Shown piece by piece: positions 8,106-16,569 of a stretch of DNA of 64,000 nt. The position numbers and the translations under genes are program-made. Each line of letters opens with the position of its first letter. Position 1 is the stretch's first letter. The DNA comes from CAUZFZ01 sp963579025. Lineage in GTDB: Bacteria > Planctomycetota > Planctomycetia > Planctomycetales > Planctomycetaceae. The DNA is taken from assembly GCA_963579025.1 (NCBI GenBank), contig CAUZFZ010000037.1:6647-70646 (forward strand), read 5' to 3'. The notes beneath the pieces were generated by a model that worked only from the letters and a program-made list of their open reading frames with translations, was not told the DNA's origin and made no database searches.

Positions 8106-9158
8106 TCAGGCCGCTCGTTGCTCGCTCGCGCCGGTCGAGAAGCCGGCGTCGTGCAACGTCTTCTCACGTGCGGCCAATTCGAGATCCGTCTCAACCATCA
8201 TCTGAACCAGCTCCCGGAAACTGACCCGCGGCTCCCAACCGAGCTGTTCCCGTATCTTTGTCGGATCACCCAGCAGCAGATCGACCTCGGCCGGCCGACA
8301 ATACCGTGCGTCAATTTCAACGTGATCCTGATAATTGAGTCCCACCTGACAGAACGCCAGTTCGAGGAATTCCCGCACGGACCACGTCTCGCCCGTCGCG
8401 ACGACGTAGTCGTCTGGTTCGTCCTGCTGCAGCATTAACCACATGGCTTCGACGTAATCTCCGGCAAATCCCCAGTCGCGTTGCGCGTCCAGGTTTCCCA
8501 GATACAGTTTGTCCTGCAGGCCGTGTCGAATTCGGCCGATCGCGCGAGTGATCTTGCGAGTTACGAATGTTTCACCGCGACGTGGTGATTCGTGATTAAA
8601 CAGAATGCCGCTGCTGGCGTGCATTCCGTAGGCCTCGCGGTAGTTCACGGTGGCCCAGTGTCCAAAGACCTTGGCGACGGCATATGGACTCCGCGGATGA
8701 AACGGAGTCGTCTCTCGCTGGGGTGTTTCACGCACCTTGCCGAACATCTCACTGCTCGACGCCTGATAGAAGCGGACCGTCTTACTGGCTCGCTCCTGAA
8801 ATTCGCGAATGGCTTCCAGCAGACGCAGCGTGCCGCCCGCACCAATATCGGCAGTGTGGATCGGACAGTCGAAGCTGACACGTACGTGACTCTGCGCCGC
8901 GAGGTTGTACACCTCGTCCGGCTGCGACTCGTCCAGAATGCGACGCAGCGAATTTGCGTCTGTTAAATCGCCGTAGTGCAACCGCAACCGGACCTCGTCT
9001 TCATGCGGGTCCTGGTACAGGTGATCCAGTCGGCCGGTGTTGATGGTCGAGGCCCGGCGCACCAGACCGTGCACTTCGTAGCCCTTACTCAGCAGCAGTT
9101 CCGCGAGGTAACTGCCGTCCTGCCCGGTGATCCCGGTGATAAACGCGGTCCTGCTCAT
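8106..9158 (-). CDS. gmd: GDP-mannose 4,6-dehydratase
   Basis: 350 residues, the normal family length. Catalyses the first step from GDP-mannose towards GDP-L-fucose. GITGQDGSYLAE at the N-terminus binds NADP. YQASSSEMFGKV and SPYAVAKVFGHW carry the catalytic Ser/Glu and Y159/K163. RRGETFVTRKITRAI and LGNLDAQRDWGFAGDYVEAM are also canonical. The start is the ATG with AGGA seven bases upstream; a longer frame adds 15 residues. First gene of a six-gene minus-strand glycan operon, divergent from the NDH-2-like gene, so its promoter lies in the ~180-base gap between them. Confidence 0.95.
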   Translation of the reverse strand: MSRTAFITGITGQDGSYLAELLLSKGYEVHGLVRRASTINTGRLDHLYQDPHEDEVRLRLHYGDLTDANSLRRILDESQPDEVYNLAAQSHVRVSFDCPIHTADIGAGGTLRLLEAIREFQERASKTVRFYQASSSEMFGKVRETPQRETTPFHPRSPYAVAKVFGHWATVNYREAYGMHASSGILFNHESPRRGETFVTRKITRAIGRIRHGLQDKLYLGNLDAQRDWGFAGDYVEAMWLMLQQDEPDDYVVATGETWSVREFLELAFCQVGLNYQDHVEIDARYCRPAEVDLLLGDPTKIREQLGWEPRVSFRELVQMMVETDLELAAREKTLHDAGFSTGASEQRAA

Positions 9159-9335
9159 GTCGTCGTCCTGACTGGCGCAGCGGTACATGCACATGACATC
9201 CATGTTCGGTGGCCAGCTTTGTAGGCCGATCAGCGGAAACAGATCAATATCAGCCTCACGCGGGAGTCAGTTCAATGATCATCGTCGCGGACCTATGCTG
9301 GCCGTCGCTCGAATCCAGCACCATGAGGGGCACTG

Positions 9336-11021
9336 ATGAGTACGACGGGTGAGAAGAAACGCATTCTGATTCTTGGCGGCGGATTCTCGGGCGTTTACAC
9401 GGCCATGTACCTCGAAAAAGGGATGACAGCCGCGGAGCGCGAGAAAACTGAAGTGACGATCGTCAGCAACGAGAATTACATCGTCTTCCAGCCGCTGCTG
9501 CCGGAGGTCATCTCAGGCACGATCGAGACACTGCACTGCATCACGCCCATCCGCCGGCTGGCCAGAAAAGCCACGCTCTATACCCGATCGATTGAAGAGA
9601 TCGACGTCGAGAAAAGAACCGTCCGACTGGCTCCTGAGTACCAGCCGAAGTCGATTCATCTGAAGTTTGACGAACTGGTGATCGGCCTCGGCACACGACT
9701 GAATTACGATCTGGTCCCCGGAATGCGCGAGCACGCGATTCCGTTCAAGTATCTGGGCGACGCTTTGCGACTGCGGAATGAGGCGGTCGGCGTCCTGGAA
9801 GAGGCCAGCGTCGAAACCGACCCCGTGGAGCGTCGCAAGCTGCTGACGTTCGTGGTCGGCGGCGGCGGGTTCTCGGGCGTTGAGTGTATTGCCGAACTGA
9901 ACGACTTTCTGCACGCGGCGCTGAAAGCGTACCCACACATCCGTAAGGACGAGGTGCGCTGCATTCTGCTGCAGAGTGCCGATCGCATTCTGCCGGAACT
10001 GGGCGAAGGACTGGCCGAATACGCTCAAAAGATTCTCGCCAAACGCGGTGTCGACATTCGTCTGAATGTTCGCCTGAAAGCCGTGTCGGCCGACGGCGCG
10101 ATCATGCAGGACAAAGCAACAAAGGAGATGACGACGATTGATGCCCGCACGATCGTGTCGACGGTTCCGTCGGCACCGCACGCGCTTGTCACATTACTGC
10201 CGTGTGCGCTCGATCGAGGACGGATCAGGGTGACCGAGAACCTGAACGTTCCAGACTGGCCTGGTTTGTGGGCCGTTGGTGATTGTGCAGCGGTTCCTCA
10301 GAAGGACGGCATCATGTCACCGCCCACGGCTCAGCACGCGCTGCGTCAGGCAAAGACCTGCGCGGACAACATCCTCGCATCGATGCGGGGTAAGCCGATG
10401 AAGGCGTTCGGATTCACGGGACTGGGCAAACTGGCGTCGCTGGGACAGCGCTCAGCCGTTGCCGAAGTCATGGGAGTCCGCTTCAAAGGACTTCTGGCAT
10501 GGTTCGTCTGGCGAACGATCTATCTGTCGAAATTCCCCGGCCTTGACCGGCAGATTCGCATCGCGATGGACTGGACGCTGGACCTGCTGCTGCCACGTGA
10601 CATCACACAGGTGCGAATTTTTCAGCCGGAAGCCGTGCGGCAAGAGCACTTTCATCAGGGAGAAATCATCTTTGACGACGGTGATTTCGGCGACAAGTTT
10701 TACTCAGTCGTCAAAGGTGAGGCAGAGATCGTCAAAGACGGCCAGGTGCTGGCGACAATTCGCGAGGGCGAGATCTTCGGTGAAGTCGCATTGATCGAAA
10801 ACAGCGCCCGCATTGCAACAGTCCGTGCCCGGACGGATGTGGATGTCATCAGCGTGGCGCGTTCGGCATTCAAGCACCTGGTGACACACCTGCCAGGCGT
10901 TCGCGGTTCGATCGAAGACATCATGCGCCAGCGCGGAGTCGACCCGTCCCGTTTCGAAGCACTGGACGCCGCTCCGGAAGAACAGCCCCTTCCCGGAGAA
11001 AAGACAGAACGCAAATCATGA
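9336..11021 (+). CDS. NDH-2-like NAD(P)H dehydrogenase with C-terminal cyclic-nucleotide-binding domain
   Basis: 561 residues against about 400-430 for ordinary type II NADH dehydrogenases. Residues 9-25 (ILILGGGFSGVYTAMYL) bind FAD. FVVGGGGFSGVECIAEL near residue 171 is the NAD(P)H Rossmann motif, and GLWAVGDCAAVP is the usual C-terminal FAD contact. After an amphipathic, tryptophan-rich stretch likely to touch the membrane (LLAWFVWRTIYLSKFPG), residues ~440-535 form a CRP-like domain with the phosphate-binding cassette GEIFGEVALIENSARIATV. Its Glu483 and Arg492 match the cNMP-contacting residues of the family. Known: NDH-2 passes electrons from NADH to quinone. Inferred: activity here is gated by a cyclic nucleotide or similar ligand. 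Confidence 0.88.
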   Translation: MSTTGEKKRILILGGGFSGVYTAMYLEKGMTAAEREKTEVTIVSNENYIVFQPLLPEVISGTIETLHCITPIRRLARKATLYTRSIEEIDVEKRTVRLAPEYQPKSIHLKFDELVIGLGTRLNYDLVPGMREHAIPFKYLGDALRLRNEAVGVLEEASVETDPVERRKLLTFVVGGGGFSGVECIAELNDFLHAALKAYPHIRKDEVRCILLQSADRILPELGEGLAEYAQKILAKRGVDIRLNVRLKAVSADGAIMQDKATKEMTTIDARTIVSTVPSAPHALVTLLPCALDRGRIRVTENLNVPDWPGLWAVGDCAAVPQKDGIMSPPTAQHALRQAKTCADNILASMRGKPMKAFGFTGLGKLASLGQRSAVAEVMGVRFKGLLAWFVWRTIYLSKFPGLDRQIRIAMDWTLDLLLPRDITQVRIFQPEAVRQEHFHQGEIIFDDGDFGDKFYSVVKGEAEIVKDGQVLATIREGEIFGEVALIENSARIATVRARTDVDVISVARSAFKHLVTHLPGVRGSIEDIMRQRGVDPSRFEALDAAPEEQPLPGEKTERKS

Positions 11022-11123
11022 GCTGTTCCCTGTGCTTGCCACGGCACTGATGTGAGACTCAGAATGACCGCAGTCTGATGACCCCCATTGCCGACTGTTC
11101 ACCGCGTTCGCAGGAGCCCTCAC

Positions 11124-12725
11124 ATGGTCGTCTCGAAACTGCAACTACGATTGATGGAGCACTTCGTTCGTGCGATGGACAGACATTGCGTGGCCACATT
11201 GCTGACGTTGCTCCTGATCGTGCCCTGCGTTCGTGCCGAGGGCCTGGACTCACCGGTTCCTGCTGGCGACTATGGCGTTGCTCTGAAGTGGCTCGGGGAC
11301 GAACTTTCCGCCTCAGGCAAAAATCAGCCGCTGCTGATCGTCTGGCTGTTCGATGAATCCGACAGTATGAAAGACGACCGGCACGAAATTTCCGGGCGGC
11401 TCGCAGAATTCTATGAAGGACTCGATGCCCAGTCCGAGACCCTGGTTGTCGGCTTCGGTGACAGCATTCACCCGGTCATGAAGAATCCGGAATCCGACGT
11501 TGATGCGGTCCGCAAGGCAATCTCAAGGATCCCGGTCGATCGCACTGGGCGAGAGAAAATGTGCCGTGCTGTCGGCATGTCGGTCCAGGCGTACGGGAAA
11601 ATCGCTCGCGAACGGAAGCTGCGCATGGTGCTCGTTGTGGTGACCGACGAATCGCCGTCGGACTCGGGCGACACGCAGCCCGGCGATAATCGGCTCGAAC
11701 AAAGCATCCTCTTGTGCCAGCGGGCGAAGGTCCCGGTTTACGTGCTGGGTCAGGAATCGGTCTTCGGGAACGCACACACGAGACTTCGCTGGATCGATCC
11801 GATTTACCGGCTGAACCACTGGGTGCGAATCAACCGAGGCCCGGATTCGGCTTTCCCCGAGCGGCTGATGTGGAGCGGGCTCGGTCCGCTCAATGACAAC
11901 GTGTTGAGTGGCTTTGGTCCGTACTCGCAGGAACGCATGTGCCAGGCGACTGGAGGCGCCTACTTCACGCTGATGCCGCAACCGAATCTCAAGGGATTCC
12001 AGGACCGGCGCCACTCGATGGCTGGTTACGAACCGGATTTGATTCCGCGGCGCGAGTATCAGGTCGCGACTGCCCGAAGTCGCTTCCGCGCCGTGTGCCG
12101 CGAGGTCCTCCAGAAGCTGAATTCCACTACTGATGCGAAGCTCAACCTGCGCGAACTCCACTTTTCGGCCGAGCCGGCCGCATTCAGTAAGCAGGCGGCC
12201 AGGGAACTTGAAAAGGCCGCGTACACATGGACTCTGTTGAATGCCGCAATCGAACTGCTCGAAGAAGTGCGCGAATTGCGAGGGTCTGAACCATCAAAGC
12301 GCTGGCAGGCTAACTATGACCTGCTGCAGGCTCAGTGCCTGACATATCGAGCCCGTCTGCCTCAATACATGATCGCGTTGAACAGACATGCCGGGCAGAC
12401 TCCGAAGACCGTCGACCCGAAACACAACCGCTGGATGATCAACGCTGATCGGCGTCCAACGGACCCGACGGATAGACAGCACGCGCGACTGAAGACACTG
12501 CTGGGACTGGATGAAAGCCGCGGCGCCATGATCGACCGGTTCGCGAGCGATCGGGCCGCCGCCATCAAGGCGCTCGACCACGTCATTACCGAGCACCCAG
12601 GTACACCATGGTCGGTCGCCGCCAGGTCACAGAAACTCCGAGACATCGGCTTGAAGTTCCGTTCGTACTTCCACGACCCGCGCTATCAGGAAATCGGCAA
12701 ACGGATCAAAGTGCCGGTGCTGTGA
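11124..12725 (+). CDS. Secreted vWA-domain protein
   Basis: About 533 residues. The ATG preceded by GGAG at seven bases begins a signal peptide whose core is VATLLTLLLIVPCVRAEG. LLIVWLFDESDSM near residue 80 is a von Willebrand A metal site (DxSxS), followed by ALVVG-type strands (LVVGFGDSIHPVM, MVLVVVTDESPSD). The remaining ~250 residues are helical and charged without a family I recognise. It is probably periplasmic, and its partner is unknown. The upstream flavoprotein ends about 100 bases before, so a shared transcript is possible but not shown. Confidence 0.72.
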   Translation: MVVSKLQLRLMEHFVRAMDRHCVATLLTLLLIVPCVRAEGLDSPVPAGDYGVALKWLGDELSASGKNQPLLIVWLFDESDSMKDDRHEISGRLAEFYEGLDAQSETLVVGFGDSIHPVMKNPESDVDAVRKAISRIPVDRTGREKMCRAVGMSVQAYGKIARERKLRMVLVVVTDESPSDSGDTQPGDNRLEQSILLCQRAKVPVYVLGQESVFGNAHTRLRWIDPIYRLNHWVRINRGPDSAFPERLMWSGLGPLNDNVLSGFGPYSQERMCQATGGAYFTLMPQPNLKGFQDRRHSMAGYEPDLIPRREYQVATARSRFRAVCREVLQKLNSTTDAKLNLRELHFSAEPAAFSKQAARELEKAAYTWTLLNAAIELLEEVRELRGSEPSKRWQANYDLLQAQCLTYRARLPQYMIALNRHAGQTPKTVDPKHNRWMINADRRPTDPTDRQHARLKTLLGLDESRGAMIDRFASDRAAAIKALDHVITEHPGTPWSVAARSQKLRDIGLKFRSYFHDPRYQEIGKRIKVPVL

Positions 12726-12779
12726 CATGTAGCGCCGAATCGCTGCTTTGGATTGGGCTTCGCTTGCGGAATTCGTGCT

Positions 12780-13364
12780 TCACGAAGCCGTCGGATCTTT
12801 GGCGGGCGAACGAAACAGATCGGCCACACGACACTCGAATCCGGGCAGCACGTCGCCGCAGGTCAGTGTGTCGTTCTCGCGGAGGAATACCGGTTGATCC
12901 GATTCACCGGAATGGACGACCACGCCGTGATTGTCTGGATCGATCACCCACACCAGACGGACTCCGGCGGCAAGATACTCAGCCACTTTGGCCTGCACGT
13001 CGAGGTAAAGGTCGTTCGGCGAAATTACTTCGATGGCCAGGTCCGGCGAGATTGTCACGTGCCCGCGAGGAATCTCCTCTTCAGGCAACCGACCGCGACT
13101 GATGAAAGAGACGTCAGGCTTTCGTACCCGGTCTCGATCCTCACCGAAGCACTGATAACTCCCGTCAGCACCCAGCACCCATCCCGCGTTTTGCTGGCGA
13201 ACAAACGCGTTCAGAAGTTCGGCCAGTTGAATTGCAACCCAGCTCGACATGCCACCCATGTTTCGCTCCACCAGTTCACCGTTGACGAGTTCGTACGACT
13301 TGGCGTCCGGCATGGTCAGCAGGTCTTCTGGCGAATAACGCGTCTGCACATCTGCAGTGCTCAT
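12780..13364 (-). CDS. Uma2-family (DUF820) restriction-endonuclease-like protein
   Basis: 194 residues, normal for the family. YSPEDLLTMPDAKSYELVNG at the N-terminus, RKPDVSFISRGRLPEE and SPDLAIEVISPND carry the PD-(D/E)xK core: the D of KPD, the E of IEV and a downstream lysine in VQAKVAEYLAAGVRLVWVID. Uma2 proteins are very numerous in planctomycetes and cyanobacteria; their physiological role is not settled. An AGAGGG ribosome-binding site lies about nine bases before the ATG. It is convergent with the preceding vWA gene. Confidence 0.9.
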   Translation of the reverse strand: MSTADVQTRYSPEDLLTMPDAKSYELVNGELVERNMGGMSSWVAIQLAELLNAFVRQQNAGWVLGADGSYQCFGEDRDRVRKPDVSFISRGRLPEEEIPRGHVTISPDLAIEVISPNDLYLDVQAKVAEYLAAGVRLVWVIDPDNHGVVVHSGESDQPVFLRENDTLTCGDVLPGFECRVADLFRSPAKDPTAS

Positions 13365-13774
13365 TGGTCGAACCCTCTATTCTCGACAGACTTCGGAGTG
13401 AACTGAGCAGGATGTTCATCCTATCGATCGTCGCCTGCGTCGGCACAGGTTTGCCAGAATTTTGCATCAGTCAATTGTGATGCGATCGATGACCGGTCAG
13501 AATCCCGGCGCTGTCACGGTGATGGGAGCCAGACCCGGCGATGGCCGGCGCGGAGGAGCGCGTCGATGAGTGTCAGACGGACGTGACGCTCCGTAGCCGA
13601 AGTCGCCAGACTTTGGGGATCGGTCCCCTCTGGGCGGCTCAACTCGGACTCTGAATTCCTGCGAATTCAGCTACGGGACGATCGCACTGTCGTGCGGCAT
13701 TCCAGATTCTCCTCCGTTCCGCAGACAGCCGAATTACTGGCTCGTTTCGCGATCCACTGACGGAGGAGCACCCT
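13365..13774. other. Intergenic region, no gene seen
   Basis: About 410 bases between the divergent Uma2 and molybdenum-hydroxylase genes. I find no convincing reading frame with a ribosome-binding site. The middle holds a GTAGC...GCTAC hairpin-type repeat listed separately. The last 30 bases contain the GGAGGAG site of the downstream operon. Promoters for both flanking genes must lie here, but I could not identify a reliable -35/-10 pair. Confidence 0.6.
13593..13674. repeat. GTAGC...GCTAC interspersed hairpin repeat, copy 1
   Basis: The element begins GTAGCCGAAGTCGCCAGA and ends GAATTCAGCTAC, so its ends are inverted (GTAGC / GCTAC). The interior has further short inverted pieces (GAATTC twice). 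A second element with the same ends and the same GCCAGA core lies about 4 kb downstream, on the other side of the molybdenum-hydroxylase operon. This fits a dispersed REP/MITE-like element. The two copies are similar in design, not identical. Confidence 0.55.
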
Positions 13775-14389
13775 ATGCGAGACCAGACGCGAAGTGGTCC
13801 CGGGTATAACCGTCGTGATTTCCTCAAGGGATCCGGGGCAGCTGTTGCTGCCACCGCGATCGCTACGGAAGCTCACGAGGCAAATGCCCAGGAGAAGAAG
13901 ACCAGAGTTGCTTCCGGGCCTGTTGACGTCACGCTGAATGTCAACGGCAAGAAACACACGCTTAAGCTCGAACCCCGCACGACTCTGCTCGATGCTTTGC
14001 GGGATCAGCTCAACCTGACCGGTGCCAAGGACGACTACGACAGCACCACGGTCTCGGGCTCCGACACCGTCATGATTGACGGCAAGGCGGTCTACGCCAG
14101 CTCGCGACTTGCGATCGAGGTGGAAGGCAAAGAGATCACCACCGTCGAATCGCTGCGGAATGGCGATGAGGCCGACGAGGTCATTCAGGGCTTCGTCAAA
14201 CACGACGCCATGCAGTGCGGATTCTGCACTCCAGGATTCGTCGTCGCCACGCGGGCATTCCTTAACAAAAAGCCGAACGCCACTCTGGAAGAAATCCAAG
14301 CCGGGCTCGGTGGCAACATCTGTCGCTGCGGGACCTACAACGGCATTACGGCCTGCGCCCTTGAGATTGCTCAGAAAGGAGGTCAGTGA
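13775..14389 (+). CDS. Molybdenum hydroxylase small subunit lacking the ferredoxin-type [2Fe-2S] cysteines
   Basis: 204 residues, the size of XDH/aldehyde-oxidase iron-sulfur subunits, with a Tat signal (RRDFLKGSGAAVAATA). The C-terminal helical cluster domain is intact: MQCGFCTPGF (C148, C151) and NICRCGTYNGI (C183, C185). The N-terminal ferredoxin domain keeps its fold markers (LEPRTTLLDALR, LTGAK, VMIDGKAVYA). However, the cluster loop reads KDDYDSTTVSGSDTV where the family has KxxCDxGxCGACTV, and the fourth cysteine of YxC is serine. All four ligands are therefore absent. A strong ribosome-binding site (GGAGGAG) precedes the ATG, and the frame is open throughout, so this is not a simple frameshift. 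First gene of a three-gene operon. Confidence 0.88.
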   Translation: MRDQTRSGPGYNRRDFLKGSGAAVAATAIATEAHEANAQEKKTRVASGPVDVTLNVNGKKHTLKLEPRTTLLDALRDQLNLTGAKDDYDSTTVSGSDTVMIDGKAVYASSRLAIEVEGKEITTVESLRNGDEADEVIQGFVKHDAMQCGFCTPGFVVATRAFLNKKPNATLEEIQAGLGGNICRCGTYNGITACALEIAQKGGQ

Positions 14390-16536
14390 TGTCGGGACGA
14401 GTCGTCAACTGGAGAAATAACGGAATCATTGGTGAAGACACTCCGCGGCTGGATGGCCTCGATAAGGCCTCGGGCTTCGCGAAGTACACCGCCGACATGA
14501 ATCAGAAGGGCACGTTGTTCGCCCGGCTGCTGACCTGCAAACACGGCAAGGCGAAGATCACTCGCCTGAATGTCGATGCGGCGAAGGCAGTTCACGGTGT
14601 GCATACCGTCTACCTCTTCAAGAACGAGGGAGACGAGAGCAACTGGGACGGTGAACTCATCGCGGCTGTTGCGGCCGAAACCGGCGATCAGGCCGAAGAC
14701 GGCGTGCGAGCGATTGAAGTCGCTTATGAAGAACTTGAGCACTTCGTCGATGAGGAAGACCTCGAAACGGCTCGCGAACGCGAACTGACCAAAGAAGGCA
14801 TCGTCGACCGAACAGTCGGTGATCCGGACAAGGCAATCGCAGACGCCGACGTCGTCCACGAGGGCTACTACGGCGTGGCTACGATCAGCCACATGTGCAT
14901 GGAACCGCATGGGGCTCACTGTGAGTGGAACGAATCGGGCGAAGGTCCGAAGCTGATTGCTCGACATTCGACGCAGGCGGTTTCGACAACCGGACCGCAG
15001 TTCGCCAGCAAATTCGGACTGGATGCAACTGATGTCCGCGTCATCTGCAATCACATCGGCGGCGGCTTCGGATCGAAGTTTGCCGCGGATATCTGGGGCT
15101 GGGCCGCGGCTCAGATGTCGAAAGACACGGGACGCCCAGTACGTCTGATGCTCGATCGTCCGACCGAGTTGAAGACTCCGGGCACGCGTCCGTCTGGATT
15201 CGGCAAATGCACGGTGGCCGCGAAGGAAGACGGCACCATTACGGCATGGAAGAGCCACTACTGGGGCACCAGCGGACCGCAGGGCCGCACGGTCGACGGA
15301 AATCAGTTGCCATACGTTTTCGACTTTGAAAACAAGAAAGTCGAAACGACCGGCCTGATGACCAACTGCGGACCGAATCGCGCCTGGCGTGCTCCGCCGC
15401 ATCCGCAGCTCTGTGCTCTGACAGATCCGCCGATTACGGACCTGGCAGCGAAGCTGAAGATGGATCCGTTGGATGTTTATCAGAAGAACCTTAGCAACCT
15501 GGACCGTCAGTCAGCAGACGGCAAGGCTGCGGTCTATGCCGCGGAACTGGAACGCGCGGCCGAGCTGATGGAGTGGGAGGACAAGTATCACCCACCAGGT
15601 GAAGGTGGCGACGGCGCCGTGAAACGCGGAGTCGGCGTGGCCATGCACCGCTGGGGTGGTCGAGCTGGAGCGTCGAACTGCACTGTCAAGATTTATCCGG
15701 ACGGTGGAGCCGAAGTCTTCCTGGGAAGTCAGGATCTGGGTACCGGCACACGTACTGTCATCGCGATGGTGCTGGCCGAATCCCTGGGTCTGCCATTAAG
15801 CGGTGTGAAAGTTCACATCGGCAGCAACGAGTATCCGAAAGCGAATCCGTCGGGTGGCTCAATCACCGTCGGCGGTGTCAGCGGTCCAGTGCGTCGAGCG
15901 GCTCTGGATGCCTTGTGGATGATCATGGACAAGGTCGCCGCAAAGTATGGTGTTCCAGGCGACGATCTGGACGCTTTCGGTGGCCACATCTGGCACGACA
16001 ACGAGGAAGTCTGCACCTGGTCGCAGGCCTGCTCGCTGCTCGGTCCGATGCCGATCGAAGTTCAGGGCTCTGGCCCGCAGAACGACGGTCTGACGTCCTC
16101 CGGCGTGGCCGGTGTTCAGATGGCCGATGTCTCGGTCGACACGGAAACCGGCATTGTCACCATGAACAAGATGGTGGCCGTGCAGGATTGCGGAGCGATC
16201 ATCAATCCGTTGACTGCTCGCAGCCAGGTCTATGGTGGCCTGATCATGGGCATCGCGTACGCTCTGTCGGAAGAGCGGATCATGGACAACAAGACCGGCC
16301 GTTACATCAACGCCGATCTCATCAACTACAAGTTGCCGCGTATCGGTGACATTGGTGAGCTTGTCGTCGAGATGTATCAACCGGAATCCGAATTCGGCCG
16401 TGGAGTGGTGGGCCTGGGAGAACCACCGGTCATCTCGACCGGAGCGGCGATCTCGAACGCCGTCCAAAACGCGACCGGTGTGCGTGTTCCCGTTATTCCA
16501 TTAACCCCGAAACGTGTCCTCGAAGCTCTCGGTTAA
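14389..16536 (+). CDS. Molybdenum hydroxylase large (molybdopterin-binding) subunit
   Basis: 715 residues, aldehyde oxidase/xanthine dehydrogenase family. TPRLDGLDKASGFAKYTAD starts domain 1; ICNHIGGGFGSKF, NCGPNRAWRAPPHPQ and GSQDLGTGTRTV line the molybdenum cofactor. GLGEPPVIS near the C-terminus carries the presumed catalytic glutamate (E678). The start is the ATG preceded by AAAGGAGGT; its first base is the last base of the small-subunit stop, so translation is coupled. The protein itself has no signal and would be exported, if at all, with the Tat-bearing small subunit. Substrate is unknown. The active-site residues look intact although the partner lacks one iron-sulfur site. Confidence 0.92.
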   Translation: MSGRVVNWRNNGIIGEDTPRLDGLDKASGFAKYTADMNQKGTLFARLLTCKHGKAKITRLNVDAAKAVHGVHTVYLFKNEGDESNWDGELIAAVAAETGDQAEDGVRAIEVAYEELEHFVDEEDLETARERELTKEGIVDRTVGDPDKAIADADVVHEGYYGVATISHMCMEPHGAHCEWNESGEGPKLIARHSTQAVSTTGPQFASKFGLDATDVRVICNHIGGGFGSKFAADIWGWAAAQMSKDTGRPVRLMLDRPTELKTPGTRPSGFGKCTVAAKEDGTITAWKSHYWGTSGPQGRTVDGNQLPYVFDFENKKVETTGLMTNCGPNRAWRAPPHPQLCALTDPPITDLAAKLKMDPLDVYQKNLSNLDRQSADGKAAVYAAELERAAELMEWEDKYHPPGEGGDGAVKRGVGVAMHRWGGRAGASNCTVKIYPDGGAEVFLGSQDLGTGTRTVIAMVLAESLGLPLSGVKVHIGSNEYPKANPSGGSITVGGVSGPVRRAALDALWMIMDKVAAKYGVPGDDLDAFGGHIWHDNEEVCTWSQACSLLGPMPIEVQGSGPQNDGLTSSGVAGVQMADVSVDTETGIVTMNKMVAVQDCGAIINPLTARSQVYGGLIMGIAYALSEERIMDNKTGRYINADLINYKLPRIGDIGELVVEMYQPESEFGRGVVGLGEPPVISTGAAISNAVQNATGVRVPVIPLTPKRVLEALG

Positions 16537-16569
16537 AGGCCTTCGTACTCACCTCGAAAGGAGGTCCAC

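Noticed and set aside
14383..15402. 339-codon minus-strand frame opposite the molybdenum hydroxylase large subunit
   Set aside because: The plus strand encodes conserved molybdopterin motifs; no motif or start signal on the minus strand.
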